Origin: CAZUCE01 sp964619265
GTDB taxonomy: Bacteria; Planctomycetota; UBA1135; GCA-002686595
Direction of reading: 5' to 3'
DNA length: 64,000 nucleotides
Assembly (NCBI GenBank): GCA_964619265.1
Contig: CAZUCE010000020.1
Span: forward strand, 1 to 64,000
Part shown: piece after piece, positions 25,838 through 35,082 of the stretch
Position numbering within the stretch: position 1 is the stretch's first letter
How the letters are laid out: each line of letters opens with the position of its first letter
Notes under the pieces: generated by a model
What the model was told of the DNA's origin: nothing
Databases searched by the model: none
What the model saw: the letters and a program-made list of their open reading frames with translations, nothing else
Made by a program: the position numbers and the translations under genes

Positions 25838-26941
25838 CTAGGCCCAGTCCGCGGCTCGCTCGGCCACCATGGCTTCGATCGCCCGGGCACAGCGCTCGTA
25901 GACCTCCGAGCTGCCGCCGAAGGGGTCGGGCACGTCACCTCCGGCAGGATCGAGCAGCTCGACGTTGCCAGCTCGCCCGGGGGGCAAGCTGGCGACCAGG
26001 GCTCGGGCGTGGCTCGACGTCAGGCAATAGACCCGGTCGAACTCGGCGATTTCTTCGGGGATGACCGGGGAGCTGGCGTGGGCGCTGAGATCCAGGCCGC
26101 GACCGGCCATGGCCGTGACGCTGTGGTCAGAAGGCGGCGCTCCGGCGCCCGCCATGACGCCCATCGATCGAACGTGGAAGCCAAAGTTCTCGAGCTCAGC
26201 CACCCCCAGGCGCTTTTCGAGTTCGGCGCGCGCCAGGGCCTCGGCCATCGGACTGCGACAGGTGTTGCCGGTGCACACGAAGGCGATCGACAGGCCAGCG
26301 GCCCGCCTGAGGTCGGCAAGCTGCAGGAGCCCGGGCCGCAGCATCTCCATGGAGCCGACTTCGAGCTTCAACACGCAGGAGGCTTCCGCGAGTCGGCTGG
26401 GGCCGCCGTCGAGCACCAGGTCGAGGGAGGCCGCTCCCGCGAACGCTTCGGCCAGCTGCCCTGCGTCCGTGAAGGAAGCCTCGCCGGAGCGATTCGCGCT
26501 GCTCATCACGACCGGGAACGGGCACGCGCGCAGGACGGCACGGGTTCCTTCATGGGCTGGAACGCGTACGCCGAGTCGCCCTTCGGGGGCGATGGGGGCG
26601 AGCTCCTGCGGTCCGCCGCGCAGAACCAAGGTCAAGGGTCCTGGCCAATAGCGATCAGCCAGCCGCCGGGCCAGCGGCAGGAGTTCGAACGAACCGGTGA
26701 GGGCCTCGGGCCCGCTGGCGTGCCAGGTGAACGTCTTGGCCTGGTCGCGCCCTTTGGTTTCGACCAGGGCCGCGAGGGCTGAGGGGTGGTCGGCTCGGGC
26801 GGCCAAGCCATAGACCGTTTCGGTGGGCATCGCGACGAGCCGGCCCTCGGCGAGCAGTCCGCGAATCCGAGCGATCACGCTGTCCTTTGGAGCCCGGTCG
26901 GGGAATTCGACCAGTTCCGGGCTCGGGGAGGGGGAGGGCAT
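25838..26941 (-). CDS. Fusion: TsaC/Sua5-type threonylcarbamoyl-AMP synthase + LMW protein-tyrosine phosphatase
   Basis: Two domains are fused. Residues about 20-205 are a YrdC/Sua5 domain, which makes threonylcarbamoyl-AMP for the t6A37 tRNA modification: MPTETVYGLAARA, ETKGRDQAKTFTW, WPGPLTLVLR and SSANRSGE are its signatures. Residues about 217-367 are a low-molecular-weight tyrosine phosphatase or arsenate-reductase-like domain: CTGNTCRS contains the C-x5-R-S loop with Cys223 and Arg229, and the acid Asp is in VPDPFGGSSEVY. Both halves look intact. The phosphatase could act on protein-Tyr-P; other roles cannot be excluded. It is convergent with the EIIA gene and separate from t6A partners. 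Confidence 0.88.
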   Translation of the reverse strand: MPSPSPSPELVEFPDRAPKDSVIARIRGLLAEGRLVAMPTETVYGLAARADHPSALAALVETKGRDQAKTFTWHASGPEALTGSFELLPLARRLADRYWPGPLTLVLRGGPQELAPIAPEGRLGVRVPAHEGTRAVLRACPFPVVMSSANRSGEASFTDAGQLAEAFAGAASLDLVLDGGPSRLAEASCVLKLEVGSMEMLRPGLLQLADLRRAAGLSIAFVCTGNTCRSPMAEALARAELEKRLGVAELENFGFHVRSMGVMAGAGAPPSDHSVTAMAGRGLDLSAHASSPVIPEEIAEFDRVYCLTSSHARALVASLPPGRAGNVELLDPAGGDVPDPFGGSSEVYERCARAIEAMVAERAADWA

Positions 26942-27109
26942 CGCGGGAGGGTTCGGCCGTGTGGCGGGTGGAGAGCGGCCACAGGAGACCCGTAGAGTAG
27001 TCCGCCGATGACCGCGAGCCCAAAAGGCGTGCTCCCGGCGCGGCCGCTGTTCCCGCCCTCGCCCCCCCGCTCCGTCCCGAACCGTCCCGACTCGCCGCTA
27101 GCCGCAACC

Positions 27110-28036
27110 ATGACCGCGCCGAATTCCGAACAGGACCCCAAGCCGCCGGCCGGGCGACCGGACAAGCCCGGTGTCGACCCCGAGGGGGCGTCCAAGGGAC
27201 CGGCCAGCGGGTTTGGCGCCACCGAGCAGTTAGCGTTCCTCTCCAGGCTGGCCAGCGGGTTGGCCCACGAGATCAAAAACCCGCTTTCCACCATGGCCAT
27301 CAATCTGGCGCTGCTCGAGGAGGAGTGGGAAAAGGGCGCTCGGTTGCGCGACGCCTCGGGCGGCGAGCGGACGCCGCGCGAGGCCCGCAGCCTGAAGCGC
27401 ATCCAGACCATGCAGCGCGAGGTGCGCCGGCTGGAGTCGATCCTTCAGGAGTTCCTGGTGTTCGTCCGCGGCGGCGAAGTCAACCGCGCGCCCCACGACC
27501 TCAGTCAACTCGTCGCCGGGGTGCTCGACTTTGTGGAGCCCGAAAACGAACAAGCCGAGATCCGGGTGCGTTCCGACGTCCAATTCGGTCTGCCCCTGGT
27601 TCTCGTCGACCCGACGCAGATCAGTCAGGCGCTTTTGAACCTGCTGATCAACGCGCGCCAGGCGATGCCGACCGGCGGGGAGATCTTGGTGCGCCTGCGC
27701 CGGATCGGAAACGACGTTGAGGTTTCGGTCACGGACACGGGCATCGGAATGAAGCCAGAGCAAGTCGGCCGATGCTTCGAGCTTTATTGGTCGAACAAAA
27801 AGGGCGGAACGGGCCTGGGGCTGCCGACCGCCAAGCGCATTGTCGAAGAACACGGTGGATCGATGAGCGTGCTCTCCGAGCCCGGTCGCGGAACGTCGTT
27901 TTCCCTGACCCTCCCGCTGGCGGTCGAGCTAACCCGCGCGGTGCGAGCCGAAGAGCTCCGCGAATCGCGCGGTGAAGAGCCGCACGCGGACGACATCGTG
28001 ATCGATTCGCCCGCCCCCGAAGAACAGAACCTGTGA
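27110..28036 (+). CDS. Cytosolic NtrB-like sensor histidine kinase
   Basis: The 308-residue kinase has a Pro-rich N-terminal stretch of about 35 residues, no transmembrane segment and no PAS, GAF or other sensor domain I can see. The H-box is LASGLAHEIKNPLSTM with His53, then the N-box NLLINARQAMPTGG, G1 box DTGIGM, and G2 box GTGLGLPTAKRIVEEHGG. All catalytic residues are present. It overlaps the following NtrC-family regulator by 4 bp. Frame remains open to 27008, but the first part is low-complexity Pro/Ala/Arg, so I chose the ATG at 27110. Cytosolic input is inferred from the lack of membrane helices. Confidence 0.9.
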   Translation: MTAPNSEQDPKPPAGRPDKPGVDPEGASKGPASGFGATEQLAFLSRLASGLAHEIKNPLSTMAINLALLEEEWEKGARLRDASGGERTPREARSLKRIQTMQREVRRLESILQEFLVFVRGGEVNRAPHDLSQLVAGVLDFVEPENEQAEIRVRSDVQFGLPLVLVDPTQISQALLNLLINARQAMPTGGEILVRLRRIGNDVEVSVTDTGIGMKPEQVGRCFELYWSNKKGGTGLGLPTAKRIVEEHGGSMSVLSEPGRGTSFSLTLPLAVELTRAVRAEELRESRGEEPHADDIVIDSPAPEEQNL

Positions 28037-29442
28037 GTGCAGCAATGACCAGCGAAGGCCAACCCCCCTCCGGGAACGCGGCGGTCGTGACCGCCCGGAT
28101 CCTGATTGTGGACGACGACGAAGATCACGCCGAGGCCCTGGCCGATGGGTTGGACCTCGAGGGTTACGCGTGCACGATCGTTACGTCCGGGCGGGCGGCG
28201 ATCGAGAAAATGGGCGAGTCTTCGTTCGAGGCCATCCTGACCGACCTTGTCATGCACGACCTGGACGGTCTGGAGGTTGTGCGCCAGGCGCGGAGCTTGC
28301 AGCCCGAAGCCGCGGTGTTGTTGATCACCGGGCACGGTTCGGTCGAGACCGCTGTCGACGCCATGCGCCGGGGCGCGTTTGACTACATCGAAAAGCCGGT
28401 GCGGTTGGCCGAGCTGCGGACACGACTATCCCGGGCGATCGAAGATCGCAGCCTCAGGCGCACCAATCGCGAATTGCGCCAGCAGCTCGATCGCAGGTTT
28501 GGCTTGAAGGGCCTGGTCGGTCAATCGCCGGCCATGCAGCGTGTCTACGAGATTGTGCGTCAGGTCGCGTCGACCAACGCCACGGTCCTGATCCTGGGCG
28601 AGAGCGGCACGGGCAAGGAACTCGTCGCCCAAGCCTTCCACCAGCAAAGTCCGCGCAGCGAGCGGCGATTCGTGCCCGTCAACTGCGCGGCGCTTTCCGA
28701 GGGTCTGATCGAGTCCGAGCTCTTCGGGCACGTGAAGGGCGCGTTCACCGGAGCGGTCGCTCCCAACGAGGGGCGCATCGTGTATGCGGACGGCGGCACG
28801 CTGTTCTTGGATGAGGTGGGCGACATGCCGCTCGACACCCAAGCCAAACTGTTGCGCGTTCTGGAGACCCGTGAGGTTCAGCCGGTGGGGGGGAACAAGG
28901 CGCGTTCGGTCGACATCCGGTTGCTTGCGGCTACCAACCGAGATCTGGAAGAACGCGTGAAGGAAGGCAAGTTCCGCGAAGACCTGCTCTATCGACTCAA
29001 GGTTGTGGCGGTCGAATTGCCGCCGCTTCGCGAGCGTGCCGGCGATGTTCCCCAGCTCGTCGATCACTTCCTGCACGAGATGGCCGAGCGACACGGCCGT
29101 GAGATTCGTGGGATCTCGCCCGAGGCGCGCGCCGAGCTGGTTCGTTACTCCTGGCCGGGCAATGTGCGCGAGCTGCGCAATGTGATGGAAAACATGGTCC
29201 TGCTGGCTCGGTCCGATGTGCTCGACGTCGAGGACATTCCGGTCAACGTCCGGGACGGAGCGCGAACCCACAGCGTGTCCGGCGGCGAGTTTGCACTCGC
29301 TGGCCGCTCGATGGCGGAGATGGAGCGAGCGTTGATCGAAGCCAACCTGAGTTTTGTGGAGGGCAACCGGCAAAAAGCAGCGGCACTGCTCGGTATCGGC
29401 GAGCGGACCTTGTACCGGAAGATCAAGGAGTACGGGCTCTAG
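28033..29442 (+). CDS. NtrC-family sigma-54-dependent response regulator
   Basis: The 469-residue regulator has a receiver domain with acidic pocket 27-29 (DDD), phospho-acceptor Asp71 (LTDLVMHDLDG), Thr99 and Lys121; a sigma-54 AAA+ domain with Walker A GESGTGKE (189-196), GAFTGA (236-241) and Walker B near 257-261 (TLFLDE); and a Fis-type HTH at the C-terminus (NRQKAAALLGIGERTLYRK). All determinants for sigma-54 activation are intact. Start is GTG at 28033, overlapping the kinase stop. It would be phosphorylated by the upstream kinase. Its target promoters are unknown; an imperfect -24/-12 sequence upstream of dnaK is one candidate. Confidence 0.95.
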   Translation: MSAAMTSEGQPPSGNAAVVTARILIVDDDEDHAEALADGLDLEGYACTIVTSGRAAIEKMGESSFEAILTDLVMHDLDGLEVVRQARSLQPEAAVLLITGHGSVETAVDAMRRGAFDYIEKPVRLAELRTRLSRAIEDRSLRRTNRELRQQLDRRFGLKGLVGQSPAMQRVYEIVRQVASTNATVLILGESGTGKELVAQAFHQQSPRSERRFVPVNCAALSEGLIESELFGHVKGAFTGAVAPNEGRIVYADGGTLFLDEVGDMPLDTQAKLLRVLETREVQPVGGNKARSVDIRLLAATNRDLEERVKEGKFREDLLYRLKVVAVELPPLRERAGDVPQLVDHFLHEMAERHGREIRGISPEARAELVRYSWPGNVRELRNVMENMVLLARSDVLDVEDIPVNVRDGARTHSVSGGEFALAGRSMAEMERALIEANLSFVEGNRQKAAALLGIGERTLYRKIKEYGL

Positions 29443-29483
29443 GGGATCTCGCTAGAAATCTCCTTCACCGTTGCGTCGCGGCA

Positions 29484-29555
29484 CCGGTTGGAACGGAGGC
29501 GAGCCGCTTGGAATGCCCCCGGGCATCCCAAGCGGCTCGCCTCCGTTCCAACCGG
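29484..29555. repeat. 72-bp near-perfect palindrome between convergent genes
   Basis: Arms 29484-29518 and 29521-29555 are inverted copies of 35 bp with a single mismatch and a 2-nt centre. It lies between the convergent NtrC-like and ferritin-like genes and could serve as a bidirectional terminator, though neither side carries a strong T-tract. A stem this long is unusual for a terminator, so a recombination site or a small-RNA foldback is also possible. Confidence 0.7.
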
Positions 29556-29579
29556 ACTTCGCGCCCGAGCGGAGCGCGG

Positions 29580-30026
29580 TCAGCTCTGCAGGTCTCGCAG
29601 CATCTTGCGTAATTCGATCTGATGCTCTTCCTCAGCGGCGACCATCGAGCGCGCGTATTCCTCGAGGAATACGCTCTTGCCCTGCACGATCTCCAACAGC
29701 TTCGCGTAGGCGCCCACCGCCGTCTTTTCGTGTTCGAGGCTCTCGGCCAAGATGGCCTCGACTCCGTGCTCGCCAGACTCCTCGATGCTGGCCACCTTCA
29801 TGGAGGGATGCCCGCCGAGGCCGGTCAGGATCTCGCCCGCACGTTCGGCGTGCAGCAGGGACTCGTTGGCCTGGGCCTTGAAGAATTCCACGATGGGCAA
29901 TCGGTGGGGGCCGGTGACCATCAGGCCGTAGTGCACGAAGCGCAAGACTCCGGCGAGTTCCAGTTCGAGGACCCGCTGGAGGGCTGCGCAGGCTTCACGT
30001 TCGTCGGCTTCGGACCAGTCTTTCAT
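29580..30026 (-). CDS. Ferritin-like (bacterioferritin-type) four-helix diiron protein
   Basis: The 148-residue protein has the ferritin-like four-helix layout: ELAGVLRFVHYGLMV, then NESLLHAERAGEILTG with the E-x2-H pair, EHEKTAVGAYAKLL with Glu, and EEEHQIELRKMLRDL with E-x2-H at the C-terminus. The spacing suits a diiron ferroxidase centre, as in bacterioferritin or bacterioferritin-like oxidases. I see no heme-ligand Met comparable to Bfr. It probably handles iron or detoxifies peroxide. Start ATG at 30026. It is convergent with the NtrC-like gene. Confidence 0.87.
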   Translation of the reverse strand: MKDWSEADEREACAALQRVLELELAGVLRFVHYGLMVTGPHRLPIVEFFKAQANESLLHAERAGEILTGLGGHPSMKVASIEESGEHGVEAILAESLEHEKTAVGAYAKLLEIVQGKSVFLEEYARSMVAAEEEHQIELRKMLRDLQS

Positions 30027-30112
30027 GGCGGGAGCATCCCCAGTGGTCCCCGGAATTGCAATTGCCGCAAGCGAGATCCAGGGGAGCCTGTTTCCTGAAG
30101 GAGGTGCACCCG

Positions 30113-30144
30113 CGGGCCGAAGCGGGGGCCCCGTTCCTTTTTTT
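30113..30144 (+). terminator. GC hairpin followed by T7 tract, plus orientation
   Basis: CGGGCC (30113-30118) pairs with GGCCCCG (30127-30133) with one bulged C, and TTTTTTT is at 30138-30144. As a terminator it would read in plus orientation, opposite to the ferritin-like gene that starts 86 bp away. On the minus strand the same block is an A-tract upstream of that gene. Confidence 0.3.
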
Positions 30145-30297
30145 GAGTATTGCGAGTGAGATCCAGTCGCAATTGAGGGCTAGGATGAGGGCCGCCAGCG
30201 AGCTCTCCTGCTCGCGGGTTAGAGGATCGACTGCGGGCCCCGGCCCGAGCCCTGAGATCCGCTGCCTGGCTCCATCCGCTCCGCGCCGAACGAAGAC

Positions 30298-30801
30298 ATG
30301 CCGACCGAAGACATGCCGAACGAAAAACCGCTCTCCTCGAAGCTGTCCACCCTGTGCTGCTTCGTATTGGATGGCTTACTCGATTTTTGCGTTCTGGATT
30401 CCGACCTGGTCGAGCTTGGGGCGTTCTCGGTTCCGCTCCGGAATCCGATTCTGGGGCGATCGGCTTGGGCTCGAATCGTGGCCATGCGCTGGATTCGCGA
30501 AGACCCAGAGCGTGAGCGGCAAATCATGGACCGGCTCGATCTTCGCTACGCGGAGTTTGTGTTGGACGCAAGGGAGCGATCGGTTCACGAGTTGAAACAG
30601 CTCTCGCGCGACAAGGCCTTGAATTTGAGCCCCGCTGATCTGCCGGGTTGGCTCTACGCGCTGTCCACCGACCCTCGCACCGGAGTTCAAGGGGTTTCCG
30701 CAGCGCTCGTCGTCCGGCTCCAGCGTGAGCTTCACCGTCGCTGGCGCGTGAGTGAGGAGAACGGCGCGCAGGGGTGCTCTCGCCATCCCCTGATGGACTG
30801 A
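30298..30801 (+). CDS. Hypothetical protein
   Basis: The 167-residue product is not recognised. Codon use and amino-acid composition are convincing (DERERQIMDRLDLRYAEF-like helical pattern, ending in LYALSTDPRTGVQGVS). The segment DPRTGVQ recalls a motif in the N-terminal extension of some RNase HII proteins, but the RNase catalytic residues are absent, so I do not assign that function. The first ATG lies in a 15-bp tandem repeat (30286-30315), which makes two in-frame ATGs 15 nt apart. The next gene starts 3 nt after its stop, so these two genes could form an operon. Confidence 0.5.
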   Translation: MPTEDMPNEKPLSSKLSTLCCFVLDGLLDFCVLDSDLVELGAFSVPLRNPILGRSAWARIVAMRWIREDPERERQIMDRLDLRYAEFVLDARERSVHELKQLSRDKALNLSPADLPGWLYALSTDPRTGVQGVSAALVVRLQRELHRRWRVSEENGAQGCSRHPLMD

Positions 30802-30804
30802 ACG

Positions 30805-32535
30805 ATGATGCGTCGACTTTCCTCGAAGGATCCTTCCGGCTCAGGGGGCCGGGGCCCGCGGCCTTTGAGCTGCGCCCCCGATCGTCGCCCGCACGGGTCC
30901 TTTGGCTTACTCATCACCGAGTGGCTCGCTCTTTGCGCGGTCGTCTTGCTCGCTTCGCGGAGCCATGCCCAGTGCGGGGTGGAACGCGAGGTGGGCGCGG
31001 CAACCGACGGATTGGATCGGTTTGGGGCGGCCCTGCACTTGGACGGGGATGAGCTTTTCGTGGGGGCCCCCGGCGCGGATGTTGCGCCCGGTGGTCTGGA
31101 GGGCTCGGTCTACCTCTTTCGGCGGCAAGGCGCGGCCTGGCTGGAGTCCAAGACCTTGGTCTCGCCGAACGCGCAAACCCTGGACGAATTTGGCTTCGCG
31201 CTTGCACGGTCGGGGGACTTGTTGGCCGTCGGGGTTCCTGGGGGCGACGGCGTTGTTTCGGGCTCGGGCTCGGTCGTTCTATTCGAGAAATCTGGGACCG
31301 ACTTTGTTCTCGCCGGCGAGCTGTTCGCCTCGGATGGAATGGACGGGGATCGCTTCGGTGAATCGATCGCCTTCGATGGGACCCGTCTGATTGTTGGTGC
31401 GCCCGACCGAACCGAGTTTGCCGCCCGCGATGGGGCCGCCTACGTGTTTACCGATAGCGGCAGCGGCCTGAGCCAGACCGGCAAGCTGGTGAATTTTGCT
31501 CCGGAGGTTGGAGCGCGGTTCGGAGCGGCGCTTGCGGCCGATGGTGGTCAGCTACTCGTCGGCGCCCCGGCCAGTACGTTCCAGGGGATTCCCTTCGCCG
31601 GCCTGGTCGGGCGGTTTGTCGCCACGCCCGGTAGCTACGCTTTCACCACCCTCGTGGACTCCCCTGTGCTTGGCATCGGCGCGTTTTTCGGGGCCGCGCT
31701 CGCGGTGGAGGACTCCGTAGCGCTGATCGGTGCTCCGGGCTTCAACCAATTCGTCGGCGTCGCGGCGGGATCCGCCTGGTCGCTGGACCTGAGTTCGCCG
31801 GCCACGCAGCCCGTTCAGCTGGTGCTTGAGGATGCAGCCGCCGGAGATGAGACCGGCAGCGCGGTCCTGCTGGACCTACCCTTCGCCTACCTAAGCCGAC
31901 CCGATCGAATCGCCTTCGGTCAGCCGACCTCCGGCAGTGTGGACCGGTTTGAGCAGGTGGCGGGGGGCTTCGCCTACCGCGCTCGACTGGACCCGTGGAG
32001 CAGTCTTTTGCGCCCTGGATTCGGGCGTGCCATCGCCGCACAGGGCGACACGCTGATCGCGGGCGCTCCCGATGAATCTCCGATCCCCGGGTTCGCGGAC
32101 TTTCAAACCGGAGCGTTCTACGCCCACGACCTGAGCGTCGCCTTGGGCTCGCTGACCGTCTGCCCTCCGTCGCTTTCCGCGTTGACGGGCGGGACCGCAG
32201 ATCTGCGGGTTCGCAGCGGATCGCCCTCGGCGTTCCTGCTCACTCTGGTCTCAGCTTCGGGGGTCACGCCGGGCACTCCGCTCGACGCTCAGGTTCTTCC
32301 GCTGGCCGCCGACGACCTCACGCTGGCGGTCCTCACCGGAGCGCTCCCTTTGTTAGAGGACGCTTTCGCGCTCGCCGGCGGGCTAGGGGAGCAGCGCCCC
32401 AGGTTCACGTTGACGCCCACGCTCGCCACCGGACTGAGCGGCTCTTCGCTGACCTTCGCCACGGTGGTTTGGGACGCCATGAGTTTTGCCGTGGTGACTC
32501 CCGCCGGGCCCGCCGAGCTGCTGATCACGCCCTGA
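30805..32535 (+). CDS. FG-GAP-like beta-propeller exported protein with shared C-terminal module
   Basis: The 576-residue protein has a basic N-terminal stretch, a hydrophobic segment and a likely cleavage after SHA (residues about 36-55), followed by about seven repeats of the form FGxALxxxGxxLxVGAP, the integrin-alpha-type FG-GAP propeller (residues about 60-440). Calcium-type DxDxDG loops are not evident in the repeats. The last 121 residues begin with GGTADLRVRSG and share the GGT ... SxSG-x2-PG ... LPL pattern with the C-termini of the sulfatase and the dehydrogenase in this window. It would be an extracytoplasmic or surface protein. It follows the short hypothetical gene by 3 nt. Confidence 0.8.
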   Translation: MMRRLSSKDPSGSGGRGPRPLSCAPDRRPHGSFGLLITEWLALCAVVLLASRSHAQCGVEREVGAATDGLDRFGAALHLDGDELFVGAPGADVAPGGLEGSVYLFRRQGAAWLESKTLVSPNAQTLDEFGFALARSGDLLAVGVPGGDGVVSGSGSVVLFEKSGTDFVLAGELFASDGMDGDRFGESIAFDGTRLIVGAPDRTEFAARDGAAYVFTDSGSGLSQTGKLVNFAPEVGARFGAALAADGGQLLVGAPASTFQGIPFAGLVGRFVATPGSYAFTTLVDSPVLGIGAFFGAALAVEDSVALIGAPGFNQFVGVAAGSAWSLDLSSPATQPVQLVLEDAAAGDETGSAVLLDLPFAYLSRPDRIAFGQPTSGSVDRFEQVAGGFAYRARLDPWSSLLRPGFGRAIAAQGDTLIAGAPDESPIPGFADFQTGAFYAHDLSVALGSLTVCPPSLSALTGGTADLRVRSGSPSAFLLTLVSASGVTPGTPLDAQVLPLAADDLTLAVLTGALPLLEDAFALAGGLGEQRPRFTLTPTLATGLSGSSLTFATVVWDAMSFAVVTPAGPAELLITP

Positions 32536-32658
32536 GCGGCCTGCGCCCGCATCCCTAGCCGCCTCCCAAGTTCCAAACGCCCCAGGCCATCCCCAATCCA
32601 AGCCGGCCCTCACACCCTGCCCCCGTTGGCGGGATATTGTTCCAGAACAGAATCCTCA

Positions 32659-32751
32659 ATGAGCACCAAGAAGAAGGTCAAGAAGCGCAAGACGAGCTGC
32701 TGCAACAAGCCTCCGAAGAAGCGCTGCAAGAAGTGCCCGCTGCGCCAGTAG
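32659..32751 (+). CDS. 30-residue Cys/Lys-rich peptide upstream of dnaK
   Basis: A complete ORF starts at ATG 32659 and ends at TAG 32749-32751. It encodes 30 residues starting MSTKKKVKKRKTSCCNK and continuing PPKKRCKKCPLRQ. Half of it is Lys or Arg, and four Cys form CC-x7-C-x2-C, a shape suited to metal binding. Small peptides with CC-x-C-KxCP patterns are, from memory, found in several bacteria; I cannot verify homology here. It is shorter than usual ORF cut-offs. It is followed by a palindrome at 32930-32951 and, 294 bp downstream, dnaK. Codon use is regular, with AAG-rich Lys. Function unknown. Confidence 0.6.
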   Translation: MSTKKKVKKRKTSCCNKPPKKRCKKCPLRQ

Positions 32752-32929
32752 CCTGCCAGGGAGTCCAGTCGTAGGAGCGCAATCGCCGGGGGGGATCCGG
32801 CCTGGGCGGACGCGGGCAGCGCCGGGACCCGTTCCGTCCAAGAGCTCCCGGAAAGCGGTGAGTGCCAACGTGGCAGGCGGCGAAATGGGCTCTCCGCGGG
32901 CCTGCCAAACTGGCGCTCAAGGCCTGCCT

Positions 32930-32951
32930 TAGGGCCCCCTGGGGGCCCCTA
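32930..32951 (+). terminator. GC palindrome between small peptide and dnaK
   Basis: TAGGGCCCCC (32930-32939) and GGGGGCCCCTA (32941-32951) form a stable hairpin with one bulged C and minimal loop. It could terminate the small-peptide transcript or form part of the dnaK leader; there is no clean T-tract beyond TTCTTT. Confidence 0.35.
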
Positions 32952-32967
32952 GAGGGTTCTTTGGAGC

Positions 32968-32984
32968 TTGGCACGCGGTTTGTT
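32968..32984 (+). promoter_or_regulatory. Candidate sigma-54 (-24/-12) promoter for dnaK
   Basis: TTGGCACGCGGTTTGTT resembles the -24/-12 consensus YTGGCACG-N4-TTGCW: GG and the following CACG are right and spacing to the -12 TTG is right, but the -12 C is T. It ends 61 nt before the dnaK ATG. The presence of an NtrC-family activator in the window fits, but this pattern can occur by chance. Confidence 0.3.
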
Positions 32985-33045
32985 CCTAGGAGCTTCAGTG
33001 CCCGGCGGCCGATCCGCTGGAGCGGCCCAACAGCGACTTTCATCC

Positions 33046-34953
<1,908 letters not shown>

Positions 34954-34975
34954 GCAACCGGACCGAACCGACTCG

Positions 34976-35017
34976 CCAAGAGCCGTGCTCTCGAATCGTC
35001 GAGAGCACGGCTCTTGG
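34976..35017 (+). terminator. Perfect 19-bp hairpin after dnaK
   Basis: Arm CCAAGAGCCGTGCTCTCGA (34976-34994) pairs perfectly with its complement at 34999-35017 across the loop ATCG. It is 23 bp after the dnaK stop. No T-run follows, but the stem is very stable and it sits between convergent genes, so it probably ends dnaK transcription. Confidence 0.7.
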
Positions 35018-35066
35018 ACTTATGGAGCGGGGCTCTGTGTTTATGGAGCGCGGCTCTGTGCTTCAG
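35003..35066. repeat. Three degenerate ~21-bp tandem copies
   Basis: The unit GAGCxxGGCTCTxxG-N-TTATG occurs three times: 35003-35024, 35025-35045, 35046-35066. The first copy is also the right arm of the dnaK terminator hairpin. Copies two and three differ at only a few positions. It may have arisen by slippage from the terminator arm. Confidence 0.6.
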
Positions 35067-35082
35067 CGCGGCGCGGAGGCTC

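Noticed and set aside
32752..33045. CIRCE or HrcA operator before dnaK
   Set aside because: No TTAGCACTC-N9-GAGTGCTAA or close version; only a GC palindrome and a sigma-54-like sequence were found.
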